Source: Burkholderia glumae LMG 2196 = ATCC 33617
Lineage (GTDB): Bacteria; Pseudomonadota; Gammaproteobacteria; Burkholderiales; Burkholderiaceae
Reading direction: 5' to 3'
DNA length: 64,000 nucleotides
NCBI RefSeq assembly: GCF_000960995.1
Contig: NZ_CP009434.1
Location: 2,232,001 to 2,296,000, forward strand
Made by a program: the position numbers and the translations under genes. Below are positions 45,161 through 54,758 of this stretch, in pieces. How positions within the stretch are numbered: position 1 is the first letter of the stretch; every line of letters begins with the position of its first letter. The notes beneath the pieces were generated by a model. It searched no databases, was not told where the DNA came from, and worked only from the letters and a program-made list of their open reading frames with translations.

Positions 45161-47038
45161 ATGAACCGAGTTTCCGGCAAGACCCGTCAGCGCTTCACGA
45201 AGCTCCTGATCGCCTCCGCGGCGCTGGCCGCGTTCGGCGCATCGGCCGCGCAGGCAGCCACGCAGCAGAGCTGGACCACCACCCGCACCAAGGCCTTCCT
45301 GCCGCTGGTGCAAACCGCGAGCGCGGCGGCGGCCTCGCTCACGCAGGCAGCCGGCGCCACGCGGGCCACGCAGCCGATCCCGCTCGCCAACGGCGCGGCC
45401 GTCCATGTGACGGTGGGCCTGAAGCTGCGCAACGAAGCGCAGCTCGACCAGTTCCTCGCCAAGCTGCAGCAGGGCAGCGCCGGCACGCTCACGCCGCAGC
45501 AGTTCGCCGAACGGTACGGCCCGACGCAGCAGCAGGCCGACGCGGTCGCGCAGTATCTGCGCGCCTCGGGCTTCACCAACGTGCAGATCGCGCCGAATCG
45601 CCTGTTCGTGACGGCCGACGGCACGGCCGGCACCGTCAAGCAGGGCTTCAACACCACGCTCGAGGAGTTCACCACCGGCACGGGCCGCCGCGTGTTCGCC
45701 AACGCCGAGGACGCACAGGTGCCGAGCGCGCTCGGCAACGTGGTGGATACCGTGCTCGGCCTGCAGAACGTGGTAGTGGCGCATACCTTCCACCACGTGC
45801 TGCCGGTGGGCGAGGCGGCACCCGCGCGCGCGGCCGCGGCCGGCACCGCCACCGGCCACAACCCGGTGCAATTCTCGTCGATCTACGACGCGGGCTCGAC
45901 GCCCACCGCCGCGAACACCACGGTGGGCATCATCACCTACGGCAACCAGGCCCAGACGGTCAGCGACCTCAACACCTTCGCGAGCCGCAACGGCCTGGCG
46001 CCGGTGTCCTCGTCGATCGTCAACACCGGCGGCTCGGGCCGCACCTACAGCAGCGGCGACATCGAATGGCAGCTCGACAGCCAGTCGATCGTCGGCGCGG
46101 CGGGCGGCGCGGTGCAGCAGGTGATCTTCTACAACGCGCCCGACGACGCGCAGACCAACCAGGCGCTGCTCGACGACATCTCGAACGCGTTCAACCGCGC
46201 CGTCACCGACAACAAGGCAAAGGTGATCAATGTCTCGCTCGGCTGGTGCGAATCGGATGCGGACGGCACCAGCATCCGCGCGGCCGACGACAACATCTTC
46301 AAGCAGGCGGTGGCGCAGGGCCAGACGTTCTCGGTATCGAGCGGCGACGAAGGCGCCTACGAGTGCAGCACGAGCCGCGTGTCGGGCGTGGGCGGCGTGC
46401 CGAACACGACGCATTATTCGGTATCGGCACCGGCCAGCTCGCCCTACGTGATCGCCGTGGGCGGCACGACGCTCTACACCTCGGGCAACAAATGGGCGAA
46501 CGAAACGGTCTGGAACGAGGGGCTGCGGGCGATCGGCTACTACGACAGCGAAGGCGACTACGATTCGACCAAGCGGCTGTGGGCCACCGGCGGCGGCTAC
46601 AGCACGGTCGAGGCCGCGCCGTCATGGCAGAGCGCCTCCGTCACCGGCTCGTCGAGCGCGCGGGCGCTGCCCGACATCGCGTTCGACGCGGCCTCGAGCA
46701 CCGGAGCGATCCTCTACTACAACGGCAGCACCACCGACTCGGACGGCAACCCGAACCAGGTGGGCGGCACCAGCCTCGCCTCGCCGATCTTCGTCGGCAT
46801 CTGGGCGCGCCTGCAGTCGGCCAACGGCAACGCGCTCGGCTTCCCGGCCGCGAGCATCTACCGGTACTTCCCGAGCAATCCGTCGCTGGTCCACGACGTG
46901 ACCTCGGGCAACAACGGTAGCGGCAGCTACAAGGGCTTCGCCGCCGCCGCAGGCTGGGACGGCTCGACGGGCTTCGGCAGCATCGACATCTCGCAGCTGA
47001 ACGCGTTCATCAAGAGCCACAGCGACTTCGCGCGCTGA
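45161..47038 (+). CDS. Secreted serine-carboxyl protease (sedolisin, S53)
   Basis: This 625-aa precursor has a signal peptide (LLIASAALAAFGASAAQA), an activation pro-domain to about residue 230 (VGLKLRNEAQLDQFLAKLQQG, LTPQQFAERYGPTQQQ) and a catalytic domain. The S53 residues are visible: Glu302 and Asp306 in SGDIEWQLD and Ser538 in GGTSLASP. The C-terminal Ca2+ site region GWDGSTGFGSID is present. Enzymes of this type (xanthomonalisin, pseudomonalisin) are acid-active, pepstatin-insensitive secreted endopeptidases. No separate regulator or secretion gene is adjacent. Confidence 0.95.
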   Translation: MNRVSGKTRQRFTKLLIASAALAAFGASAAQAATQQSWTTTRTKAFLPLVQTASAAAASLTQAAGATRATQPIPLANGAAVHVTVGLKLRNEAQLDQFLAKLQQGSAGTLTPQQFAERYGPTQQQADAVAQYLRASGFTNVQIAPNRLFVTADGTAGTVKQGFNTTLEEFTTGTGRRVFANAEDAQVPSALGNVVDTVLGLQNVVVAHTFHHVLPVGEAAPARAAAAGTATGHNPVQFSSIYDAGSTPTAANTTVGIITYGNQAQTVSDLNTFASRNGLAPVSSSIVNTGGSGRTYSSGDIEWQLDSQSIVGAAGGAVQQVIFYNAPDDAQTNQALLDDISNAFNRAVTDNKAKVINVSLGWCESDADGTSIRAADDNIFKQAVAQGQTFSVSSGDEGAYECSTSRVSGVGGVPNTTHYSVSAPASSPYVIAVGGTTLYTSGNKWANETVWNEGLRAIGYYDSEGDYDSTKRLWATGGGYSTVEAAPSWQSASVTGSSSARALPDIAFDAASSTGAILYYNGSTTDSDGNPNQVGGTSLASPIFVGIWARLQSANGNALGFPAASIYRYFPSNPSLVHDVTSGNNGSGSYKGFAAAAGWDGSTGFGSIDISQLNAFIKSHSDFAR

Positions 47039-47419
47039 CGCGAAACGCGGCGCGCGCGGGCCGGCCACGGCTCGCGCGCGCCGCGGCACGCACGGCCAGG
47101 CCCGCTCGGCCGTGCGCCAGAAGCCGCAGACCGGCGCCGCCCCGGGCCGCCGCGCGTCCGGCCGCGGCTCTATCTGTTCGATGGGCATCACGCCCGGCAT
47201 CGCGCGCCCGGCGCGATCCGCAGCGAGCCGGCACCGCGCCGCGCCCAAGCGCGAGGCGCGCGATTCCCTGCCTGCGCCATGGGAATCGCGTCCGGCTTCA
47301 AAATGACAGGCACAATACGCCACCGACGCTCCGCGCCCCGCCCGCTGTTCACCATGCGAACTCGGCAGGAGCCTCGCACGCCCCGCTTCGCGCGCCGCCG
47401 CCCCGTTTCCGATGCCTTC
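47039..47419. other. Spacer with a strong GC hairpin after the protease gene
   Basis: A 12-bp perfect stem (47047-47058 with 47073-47084) begins 9 bp after the protease stop and may slow or end transcription, although no U-run follows. The rest has no recognisable gene; the MFS start is uncertain and an upstream ATG at 47354 is possible. Confidence 0.55.
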
Positions 47420-48679
47420 ATGAACCCCGATACGCCAAGCCGTTCCGTGCAGGCGAGCGCCGCCAATTCGCCGCGCTTCCTGCTGCTCCTGATCTGTCTG
47501 TTCGCGTCCGCCGGACAACTCGCGATCGACATCTACGTGCCGGCGCTGCCGGCCATGGCGCGTGACTTCTCGACCTCGCCGCAGGCGATCCAGTCCAGCG
47601 TGTCCGGCTACATGGCGGCCTACGCGCTGGGCCAGCTGATCTTCGGACCGGTGGCCGACGCCTACGGCCGCAAGCGCGTGCTCGGCTTCGGGCTCGTGAT
47701 CTACACGGCCGGCTGCCTGCTGTCGCTGGCCGCGCCGAACCTCGAGACCTTCCTGCTCGCGCGCTGCCTGCAGGGCTTCGGCATCGCCACCACGAACCTG
47801 CTGGCCAAGGCGATCATCACCGATTCGTTCTCGGGCCAGGCGCTGGTCCACGCCTTCACCTACATGGCGATCGCCTGGGGCGTCGCGCCGATCATCGCGC
47901 CGGTGATCGGCGCGCATCTGCAGACCTGGTTCGGCTGGCGGGCCTGCCTCGTGTTCCTGCTGATCTATTCGCTGACGATGTGGGCGATCCTGTGGCGCTT
48001 TCGCGAGACGCTCAGGCAGCCGGTGCGGCTCGCGCCGCGCACGCTCGCGGGCAACGCGGGCAAGGTGCTGGCGAGCCCGGTGTTCCAGAGCTGCTTCCTC
48101 GCGCAGGGCGTGTGCTACAGCATCCTGCTGGTGTTCAACATCGTCGGCCCGTTCATGGTGCAGACCACGCTGCACGAGCCGCCCACCTTCTTCGGCTATC
48201 TCGCGCTCGCGATCGGTGCGATGTACTTCTTCGGCGGGCTGTCGAACCGGATTCACAGCGCGGCGCTGCCGAGTTCCGAGGCCCGGCTGCGGATCGGCGC
48301 CTACCTGATGGCCGGATCGGCGCTCGCGATGCTGGCGCTCGCGCTGACGGTCGGCCTGCGTGTCTGGACGCTCGCGCTGCCGGTGATGGTGATGGGCTTC
48401 TGCGCGGGCGCGATGTACCCGACGCTGATGGCCAAGGGCAATTCGCTGTTCCCGCATATCGCCGGCCTGACGAGCGCGATCCTGGGCTGCGCGCTGCTGC
48501 TCGTCTCGGCGGCGATGATGGGGCTCGCCGGCTTCGTATCGGTCCACGAGCTGACGCCGCTCGCGGTGTTCTTCGTGATCCTGGCCGGCATCGTGGTGGT
48601 GACCGTCACCCGGCTGCTGCGCCATCTGTCCCACGCCGCGCCGCCGCCGGTGGCCTGCAAGGCCGGCAACGCCGCCTGA
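47420..48679 (+). CDS. MFS exporter, Bcr/CflA family
   Basis: A 419-aa (from ATG 47420) 12-helix transporter. LAIDIYVPALPAMARDFSTSPQAIQSSVSGYMAAYALGQLIFGP holds the Bcr/CflA D-Y-x-P-A-L-P signature in helix 1, followed by the loop DAYGRKRVLGFG and the helix 4-5 motif. The family exports chloramphenicol, bicyclomycin, sulfonamides and sometimes cysteine. No ribosome site decides the start. It is flanked by unrelated genes. Confidence 0.88.
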   Translation: MNPDTPSRSVQASAANSPRFLLLLICLFASAGQLAIDIYVPALPAMARDFSTSPQAIQSSVSGYMAAYALGQLIFGPVADAYGRKRVLGFGLVIYTAGCLLSLAAPNLETFLLARCLQGFGIATTNLLAKAIITDSFSGQALVHAFTYMAIAWGVAPIIAPVIGAHLQTWFGWRACLVFLLIYSLTMWAILWRFRETLRQPVRLAPRTLAGNAGKVLASPVFQSCFLAQGVCYSILLVFNIVGPFMVQTTLHEPPTFFGYLALAIGAMYFFGGLSNRIHSAALPSSEARLRIGAYLMAGSALAMLALALTVGLRVWTLALPVMVMGFCAGAMYPTLMAKGNSLFPHIAGLTSAILGCALLLVSAAMMGLAGFVSVHELTPLAVFFVILAGIVVVTVTRLLRHLSHAAPPPVACKAGNAA

Positions 48680-48950
48680 GCGGGGCCGCCGCGTACCCTC
48701 CTCGCCGGTCGCGCTGGCGCGCTGGCCGGCCGCTTTCCTCGCCTCCATGCGCGGTCCCGCCGTGCCATCCCCGCCGCGCCATGCCCCGCCCTGGCAGCGG
48801 CGATTGATCCATCGCAAGCAGGCAACGGCATCGTCGGCGCACAGTGACGGCGCCGCCCGGCAACGCGCAACCGTGGCGGCGAGGCACTGCGGCCGCGCCT
48901 CGCCCGGCGGCCGTGGGTTGCCAGGCAAAGCGCAGATCGAGGAGTACGCG

Positions 48951-49979
48951 ATGAAAGCACTCGTTTATCACGGACCAGGCAGCAAGTCGCTTGACGATTG
49001 CCCGAAGCCTGAGTTGATCAAGCCCACCGATGCGCTGGTGCGCATCACCCGCACCACGATCTGCGGCACCGATCTGCATATCCTCAAGGGCGACGTGCCG
49101 AGCTGCGAGCCCGGCCGCATCCTCGGCCACGAAGGCGTGGGCGTGATCGACGCGGTGGGCACGGCGGTGGAAACGCTCAAGCCCGGCGACCACGTACTGA
49201 TATCGTGCATCACGCGCTGCGGGCGCTGCGACTATTGCCGGCGGGGCATGTATTCGCATTGCAGCACCGGCGGCTGGATTCTCGGCAACCGGATCGACGG
49301 CACCCAGGCCGAGTTCACGCGGATCCCGCACGCCGAGACGAGCCTGATGCCGATCCCGCCGGGCGTGGACGAGGACGCGCTCGTGATGCTGTCCGACATC
49401 CTGCCCACCGGCTATGAATGCGGCGTGCTCAACGGCAAGGTGCAGCCTGGCAGCACGGTCGCGATCGTCGGCGCCGGCCCGATCGGGCTGGCCGCGCTGC
49501 TGACGGCGCAGTTCTACGCGCCGGCGCGGATCCTGGTGATCGATCCCGACCGCAAGCGGCTCGAGGCGGCGCGCCACTTCGGCGCCACCGACTGCATCGC
49601 CGACGACGCCGCGCGCACCGTGATGGCGCTGACCGATGGCCTCGGGGTGGACTGCGCGATCGAGGCGGTGGGCATCCCCGCCACCTTCGAGCTGTGCACC
49701 TCCATCGTCGCGCCGGGCGGCGTGGTGGCCAACGTCGGCGTGCACGGCGTCAAGGTGGACCTGCACCTGGAGCAGCTCTGGGATCGCAACATCTCGATCA
49801 CGACGCGGCTCGTCGATACCAGCAGCGCGCCGATGCTGCTCAAGAGCGTGCTCGCCGGCAAGCTCGATCCGGCGCGGCTGATCACGCATCGCTTCCCGCT
49901 CGGCGAGATCGAACGCGCCTACGACGCGTTCGCCCGAGCGCGCGAGACGCAGGCGCTGAAGATCATCATCGAGGCTTAG
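48951..49979 (+). CDS. Zinc-dependent alcohol dehydrogenase (medium-chain)
   Basis: The 342-aa enzyme has catalytic zinc ligands Cys38 (ICGTDLH) and His59/Glu60 (GHEGVG), the structural zinc four-cysteine loop (Cys89, 92, 95, 103 in CGRCDYCRRGMYSHC) and the NAD motif VGAGPIGLAALL. TGGWILGNRIDGTQAEF is common in isopropanol/2,3-butanediol-type dehydrogenases of Burkholderia. GAGGAG lies just before the ATG. A likely terminator follows. Confidence 0.93.
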   Translation: MKALVYHGPGSKSLDDCPKPELIKPTDALVRITRTTICGTDLHILKGDVPSCEPGRILGHEGVGVIDAVGTAVETLKPGDHVLISCITRCGRCDYCRRGMYSHCSTGGWILGNRIDGTQAEFTRIPHAETSLMPIPPGVDEDALVMLSDILPTGYECGVLNGKVQPGSTVAIVGAGPIGLAALLTAQFYAPARILVIDPDRKRLEAARHFGATDCIADDAARTVMALTDGLGVDCAIEAVGIPATFELCTSIVAPGGVVANVGVHGVKVDLHLEQLWDRNISITTRLVDTSSAPMLLKSVLAGKLDPARLITHRFPLGEIERAYDAFARARETQALKIIIEA

Positions 49980-49990
49980 TAGCCAACGAA

Positions 49991-50019
49991 GGCGCGGGCG
50001 GCACGCGCGCTTTTGCTTT
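49991..50019 (+). terminator. Likely rho-independent terminator after the alcohol dehydrogenase
   Basis: GCGCG (49992-49996) can pair with CGCGC (50004-50008) and is followed by TTTTGCTTT. The stem is short but GC-only and it starts 12 bp past the stop. Confidence 0.5.
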
Positions 50020-50244
50020 ACCATTCACCACACATGAACGGCATCGCCGCGCACGCTCGCGGTGAAAGCCGTCGCCCGGCATCGAGCTCGCTCGTGCGGG
50101 CAGCGCCACCGTTCGGGCCAACGGCGGCACGCATCCGGCAACAATGAATGATCGCGTTTCGATTCGGAACCGGGCTCCTCCACGCTGCCCGGATCGCGCC
50201 CGGATCGCGGCGGGTGGAGCTGCCCGGTCAAGGACTCCATCCGC

Positions 50245-51393
50245 ATGCAGGGCATCGAACTTTATTTCGGCAGCAGAAACCCGCTGAACCGGGGTGAGCA
50301 AGCGGTGCTGCGCCGCCTCATCGATTGGCTCGTGACGCACCGGCAACGCGCCGTGATTCTCTGCGATCTCGTGCTCGGCAGCGATCAGATCGATATCTTC
50401 GTCGGGACCGATACGACCACCCTGCAACTGGAGGTCAAGGAGCACCATTGGCCGGTTTCCGGCAAACAGAACGGCGACTGGACCATGCATCGGGACCAGG
50501 GCGACCAGACGCTAGGCAACGGTTTCCGGCAGGCGATCGACAACAATCAGGCGCTGCGCAACGCGATGTCGCGCCTCGTCGGTATCGAGGCGAGCTATCC
50601 GAACGGCGCGGTGGTGTTCGAGCCGTGCAGGCATCCCGACACCGAGATCGAGATTCCCGCCTACGAGAAGCGCGTCCGAATCGTCGACGCGCAAGCGCTC
50701 GATCTGCTGCTCTCGACACCGGGCCGCAAGCCCTGGCCGCTGACCTGGCTGAGCCGGCTCGCGCAGGCCGAGAATCTGATCCCGCAACCCGATCTACGCG
50801 CCGCCAGCGCACCGCCCATGGCAGCGGCAGCCGCGCCTCTCGCGCCGCCCCCGGCGGCGGCGCTGCCCGCCGTCGCGCCCCGCGCCATCGACGAGCCCGT
50901 CCCGCGCGGCCCCGCGAGCCGGCCGTTCGCGCCTGACCGGCCGTTCGTCCCCGGCGACGTGATCGAGGTCGCGCCGACGCGGCCGCTCGCGCGGCATGCG
51001 CCGATCGCGGCGCTGGCCGTGGTGGTCGCGGCGTTCTACTTCGTGCATCCGGTGAGCCTTCCGGCATCGGCCGCGCTCACCGCCTCCGCCCCTGCGTCGG
51101 CCTCGGCCGCGCGTCGCGGCCGCCATCCGGCGCCGAGGCATGCCGTCGCGCACCGCCACCCGCGCCACGCCGCGCCGGCCGCCGGCGCGCCCGCACCGAG
51201 CGTCGCCACGCCAACACCGGCGCCGGCCGAGGCGGCGCCCGGCGCGGCCCTCGCCCCCGCCGCCGCGATCGTCTGCCCGGACGGCGTCGACCGGCTCGGC
51301 TGCAACGGCCGCGCCGGCGTGCTGCCGGCGCCGCAGTGCCCGCCCGGCTTCCAAGCCTCGGGCGACACCTGCGCGCGCGCGGCGACGCCTTGA
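50245..51393 (+). CDS. NERD-domain (nuclease-related) membrane protein
   Basis: The 382-aa protein opens with a NERD domain (residues 1-150). EQAVLRRLIDWLV, SDQIDIFVGTDTTTLQLEVKEHHWP shows the PD-(D/E)XK-like set Asp47/Asp50, Glu63 and Lys65, all present. Residues 185-250 are Pro/Ala-rich, one membrane helix follows (PIAALAVVVAAFYFVHPV), then a low-complexity Ala/Pro/His/Arg stretch and a short C-terminal module with four cysteines (VCPDGVDRLGCNGRAG, PQCPPGFQASGDTCA). The nuclease domain would be cytosolic and the Cys module periplasmic. The function is unknown; NERD proteins are suspected in DNA processing or defence. Confidence 0.75.
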   Translation: MQGIELYFGSRNPLNRGEQAVLRRLIDWLVTHRQRAVILCDLVLGSDQIDIFVGTDTTTLQLEVKEHHWPVSGKQNGDWTMHRDQGDQTLGNGFRQAIDNNQALRNAMSRLVGIEASYPNGAVVFEPCRHPDTEIEIPAYEKRVRIVDAQALDLLLSTPGRKPWPLTWLSRLAQAENLIPQPDLRAASAPPMAAAAAPLAPPPAAALPAVAPRAIDEPVPRGPASRPFAPDRPFVPGDVIEVAPTRPLARHAPIAALAVVVAAFYFVHPVSLPASAALTASAPASASAARRGRHPAPRHAVAHRHPRHAAPAAGAPAPSVATPTPAPAEAAPGAALAPAAAIVCPDGVDRLGCNGRAGVLPAPQCPPGFQASGDTCARAATP

Positions 51394-51783
51394 TCACGCC
51401 TTCGCCAGCCCGGCTCCCCGCCATGCGCGCCGCCGGGTCCGATGCCATGGCCGCCGCCTGAGCGGCCACGGCGTCTCGGCCCGCCGGACGCATCGAGCCC
51501 CGGTTTCCCATATGGAAGTAAAAACTCCTTGTACTTTTATCCGCCATATAGAGGGGGCTGCGCGCCGGCCCCTCGGCGTAAAATCGTCGCGACAGCCGAA
51601 CCACGGCACGACGCGCTGCGCGGCGCCATCCGCGCGGCGTTCGGCCCGCGCCATCCGCCGGCCATCCCGGCATGCCGTTTCCCTTTCGCTTCGGTCGCCA
51701 ACGATCGCGCCGGCCGGCCGGGCAGGCACACCGGCTCCGGCTCGCCGGAAGCCATCGGACCCACCCAGCGAGGACGCTTCACC
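51394..51783. other. Promoter region upstream of glcG
   Basis: A 390-bp gap with one conspicuous AT-rich block (51506-51552). It contains the palindrome CCATATGG at 51508-51515 and a related CCATATAG at 51544-51551, 36 bp apart, possibly sites for the regulator of glyoxylate genes. No gene is seen. Confidence 0.5.
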
Positions 51784-52197
51784 ATGCAGACGAAACCCGT
51801 ACTGACGATCGCCGAAACGACCCGCATCCTCGACGCCGCGCGCGCCGCCGCCGAGCAGCAGGCCTGGACCGTCTCGGTGGCCGTCGTCGACGACGGCGGC
51901 CACCTGCTCGGCATGCTGCGGCTGGACGGCGCCGCGCCGATCAGCGCGGAAATCTCGATCGGCAAGGCCCGCACCGCCGCGCTCGGCCGCCGCGAATCGA
52001 AAGCCTACGAGGACATGATCAACGGCGGGCGCACCGCGTTCGTGGGCGCGCCGCTCGTCACGCCGCTCGAAGGCGGCGTGCCGGTGCTCGCCGACGGCCA
52101 GGTGGTGGGCGCCGTCGGCGTATCGGGCATGAAGCCGGCCGAGGACACGCTGATCGCCCGTGCCGGCATCGCCGCGCTCGACCAGACCGCGCGCTGA
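51784..52197 (+). CDS. glcG: GlcG/HbpS-family protein
   Basis: This 137-aa protein fits the GlcG/HbpS (DUF336) family: ILDAARAAAEQQAWTVSVAVVDDGGHLLGMLRLDGA, AEISIGKARTAALGRRESK and the glycine-rich PVLADGQVVGAVGVSGMKPAED. The family binds heme or cobalamin-like ligands in some members; its role in glycolate/glyoxylate loci is unclear. It precedes malate synthase G by 152 bp, a conserved pairing in glc loci. Confidence 0.88.
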   Translation: MQTKPVLTIAETTRILDAARAAAEQQAWTVSVAVVDDGGHLLGMLRLDGAAPISAEISIGKARTAALGRRESKAYEDMINGGRTAFVGAPLVTPLEGGVPVLADGQVVGAVGVSGMKPAEDTLIARAGIAALDQTAR

Positions 52198-52349
52198 CGC
52201 CCCGCACGGCGCCGGCCGGCGCCGCGCTTCGGCAGCGCATCGGCAGGCGTTTACGCCTGCCCCGAGGCATCCGCTTTCACTTCGCCACTTTCGCAACTCT
52301 AGGGCCGACTTCCCCCAAGGCCGGCCCCCACCCTAAGATGGAGCAGTCG

Positions 52350-54518
52350 ATGAATTCCATGATCCAGCGTCACGGGCTCAAGATAGCCGAGAGCCTCGCG
52401 CGCTTCGTCGATACCGAGGCTCTGCCCGGCACCGGTGTCGACGGCGACGCATTCTGGTCCGGTTTCTCCGCGATCGTCCATGACCTCGCGCCGAAGAACC
52501 GCCAGCTCGTCGCCGAGCGCGAGCGCCTGCAGCACGAACTGAATCGCTGGCACCGCGACCATCCCGGCCCGGTGCGCGACCTGCGCGCCTACCGCCAGTT
52601 CCTCGAGAGCATCGGCTACATCGTGCCGGCGCCGTCGAACGTGAAGGCCAGCACCGCCAACGTGGATCGCGAGATCGCCGAGCAGGCCGGCCCGCAGCTG
52701 GTGGTGCCGCTGTCGAACCCGCGCTACGCGCTGAACGCCGCCAACGCGCGCTGGGGCAGCCTCTACGACGCGCTGTACGGCACCGATGCGATCCCCGACA
52801 CGAACGGCGCCGAGCGCGGCGCGACGTACAACCCGAAGCGCGGCGCGCGCGTGGTGGCGTTCGCGCGGCGCGTGCTCGACGAGGCCGTGCCGCTCGCGCA
52901 AGGCTCGCATGCCGACGCCACGCGCTACGCGGTCGAGGGCGGCAAGCTGGTGGTCACGCTCGCGAACGGTAGCACGCAGCTGAAGGACCCGGCGCAATTC
53001 ATCGGCCATCAGGGCGACGCGGCCGCGCCGTCGGCGGTGCTGCTCAAGCACCACGGCCTGCACCTGGAAATCCAGATCGACGCGAACGACGCGATCGGCA
53101 AGACCGACCCGGCGCACGTGAAGGACCTGGTGCTCGAGGCGGCGGTCTCCACCATCATCGACTGCGAGGACTCGGTGGCGGCGGTGGACGCGGCCGACAA
53201 GGTCGACCTCTACCGCAACTGGCTCGGCCTGATGAACGGCGACCTCTCGGAGTCGGTCACGAAGGGCGGCAAGACCTTCACGCGCAAGCTCAATGCCGAC
53301 CGCGAATATGTCGGCGCCGACGGCGCGAGCGTCAGGCTGCATGGCCGCTCGCTGCTGTTCATCCGCAACGTCGGCCACCTGATGACGAATCCGGCGGTGG
53401 TCGATCGCGACGGCAACGAGATTCCCGAAGGCATTCTCGACGGCGTGATGACCACGCTCTGCGCGCTGCGCGACCGCCAGAACCGGCTGAACTCGCGCAC
53501 CGGCTCGATCTACATCGTCAAGCCGAAGATGCACGGCCCGGCCGAGGTGGCGTTCGCGAGCGAGCTGTTCGCGCGCGTCGAGGATCTGCTGGCGCTGCCG
53601 CGCAACACCATCAAGATGGGCATCATGGACGAGGAGCGCCGCACCAGCGTCAACCTCGCCGCCTGCATCGCCGAGGCCGCGCCGCGCGTGGCGTTCATCA
53701 ACACCGGCTTTCTCGACCGCACCGGCGACGAGATGCATAGCGCGATGGAAGCCGGCCCGATGATGCGCAAGGGCGACATGAAGTCGAGCCGCTGGATCGC
53801 CGCCTACGAGCGCAGCAACGTGCTGGTGGGCCTGGCCGCCGGGCTGCGCGGCCGCGCGCAGATCGGCAAGGGCATGTGGGCGATGCCGGACCTGATGCAC
53901 GCCATGCTCGAACAGAAGATCGCGCACCCGAAGGCCGGCGCGAACACGGCCTGGGTGCCCTCGCCGACCGCCGCGACGCTGCACGCGCTGCACTATCACC
54001 AGGTCGACGTGCAGGCCGTGCAGCAGGCGCTCGAGGCCACCGACCCGGCCGCCGCGCGCGACGAGCTGCTCGACGGGCTGCTGTCGGTGCCGGTGGTGGA
54101 GAAGGCGAACTGGAGCGACGCCGAGATCCGCGCCGAGCTGGAGAACAACGCGCAGGGCATACTCGGCTACGTGGTGCGCTGGGTCGACCAGGGCGTGGGC
54201 TGCTCGAAGGTGCCCGACATCCACGACGTCGGGCTGATGGAGGATCGCGCCACGCTGCGCATCTCGAGCCAGCATATCGCGAACTGGCTGCATCACGGCG
54301 TGGTCACGCGCGAGCTCGTCGACGAGACGCTCAGGCGGATGGCGAAGGTGGTGGACCAGCAGAACGCCGGCGATCCGCACTATCAGCCGATGGCGCCCGA
54401 CTTCGACAAGTCGCTCGCGTTCCAGGCCGCCAGCGCGTTGATCTACGAAGGCCGCGCCCAGCCGAGCGGCTACACCGAGCCGCTGCTGCACCGCTTCCGC
54501 CTGCAGAAGAAGGGCTGA
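52350..54518 (+). CDS. glcB: Malate synthase G
   Basis: The 722-aa enzyme condenses acetyl-CoA with glyoxylate to malate. Its length equals the G isoform. The pattern is clear: STIIDCEDSVAAVDAADKV, GRSLLFIRNVGHLMTNPAV (catalytic Arg region), IYIVKPKMHGPAEV, IKMGIMDEERRTSVNL, and VPDIHDVGLMEDRATLRISSQHIANWLHHG near the C-terminus. The start at 52350 is supported by GGAG 6 nt upstream; ATG 52338 is also in frame. Together with GlcG it allows use of glycolate, glyoxylate or C2 compounds. Confidence 0.96.
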   Translation: MNSMIQRHGLKIAESLARFVDTEALPGTGVDGDAFWSGFSAIVHDLAPKNRQLVAERERLQHELNRWHRDHPGPVRDLRAYRQFLESIGYIVPAPSNVKASTANVDREIAEQAGPQLVVPLSNPRYALNAANARWGSLYDALYGTDAIPDTNGAERGATYNPKRGARVVAFARRVLDEAVPLAQGSHADATRYAVEGGKLVVTLANGSTQLKDPAQFIGHQGDAAAPSAVLLKHHGLHLEIQIDANDAIGKTDPAHVKDLVLEAAVSTIIDCEDSVAAVDAADKVDLYRNWLGLMNGDLSESVTKGGKTFTRKLNADREYVGADGASVRLHGRSLLFIRNVGHLMTNPAVVDRDGNEIPEGILDGVMTTLCALRDRQNRLNSRTGSIYIVKPKMHGPAEVAFASELFARVEDLLALPRNTIKMGIMDEERRTSVNLAACIAEAAPRVAFINTGFLDRTGDEMHSAMEAGPMMRKGDMKSSRWIAAYERSNVLVGLAAGLRGRAQIGKGMWAMPDLMHAMLEQKIAHPKAGANTAWVPSPTAATLHALHYHQVDVQAVQQALEATDPAAARDELLDGLLSVPVVEKANWSDAEIRAELENNAQGILGYVVRWVDQGVGCSKVPDIHDVGLMEDRATLRISSQHIANWLHHGVVTRELVDETLRRMAKVVDQQNAGDPHYQPMAPDFDKSLAFQAASALIYEGRAQPSGYTEPLLHRFRLQKKG

Positions 54519-54758
54519 CCGCGCACGCCGCCGCCGCGCGGCGTCTCGCCGGGCGCGGGCCCGCCGGCCCGCCCGCCGGGTGCGATGCGTTGCCCGCGCA
54601 CGGCCTGCCACCCCGGTCCGGCCTGCAGACGCGGCCGGGTCTGCCGTCGCGCATCGGCGGCGCCGCAACCGGCGCGGTGCCCGCGCCTGCACGTATCGAG
54701 GGACGCGCCGCGGCGCCGGCGCGCGCGGCACCCGCCCCGCTCAGCCTTCCGAACCCGC

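Noticed and set aside
47047..47084. The 12-bp GC hairpin after the protease gene as a standard terminator
   Set aside because: There is no U-tract on the plus strand, so it is noted only as a hairpin in the spacer.
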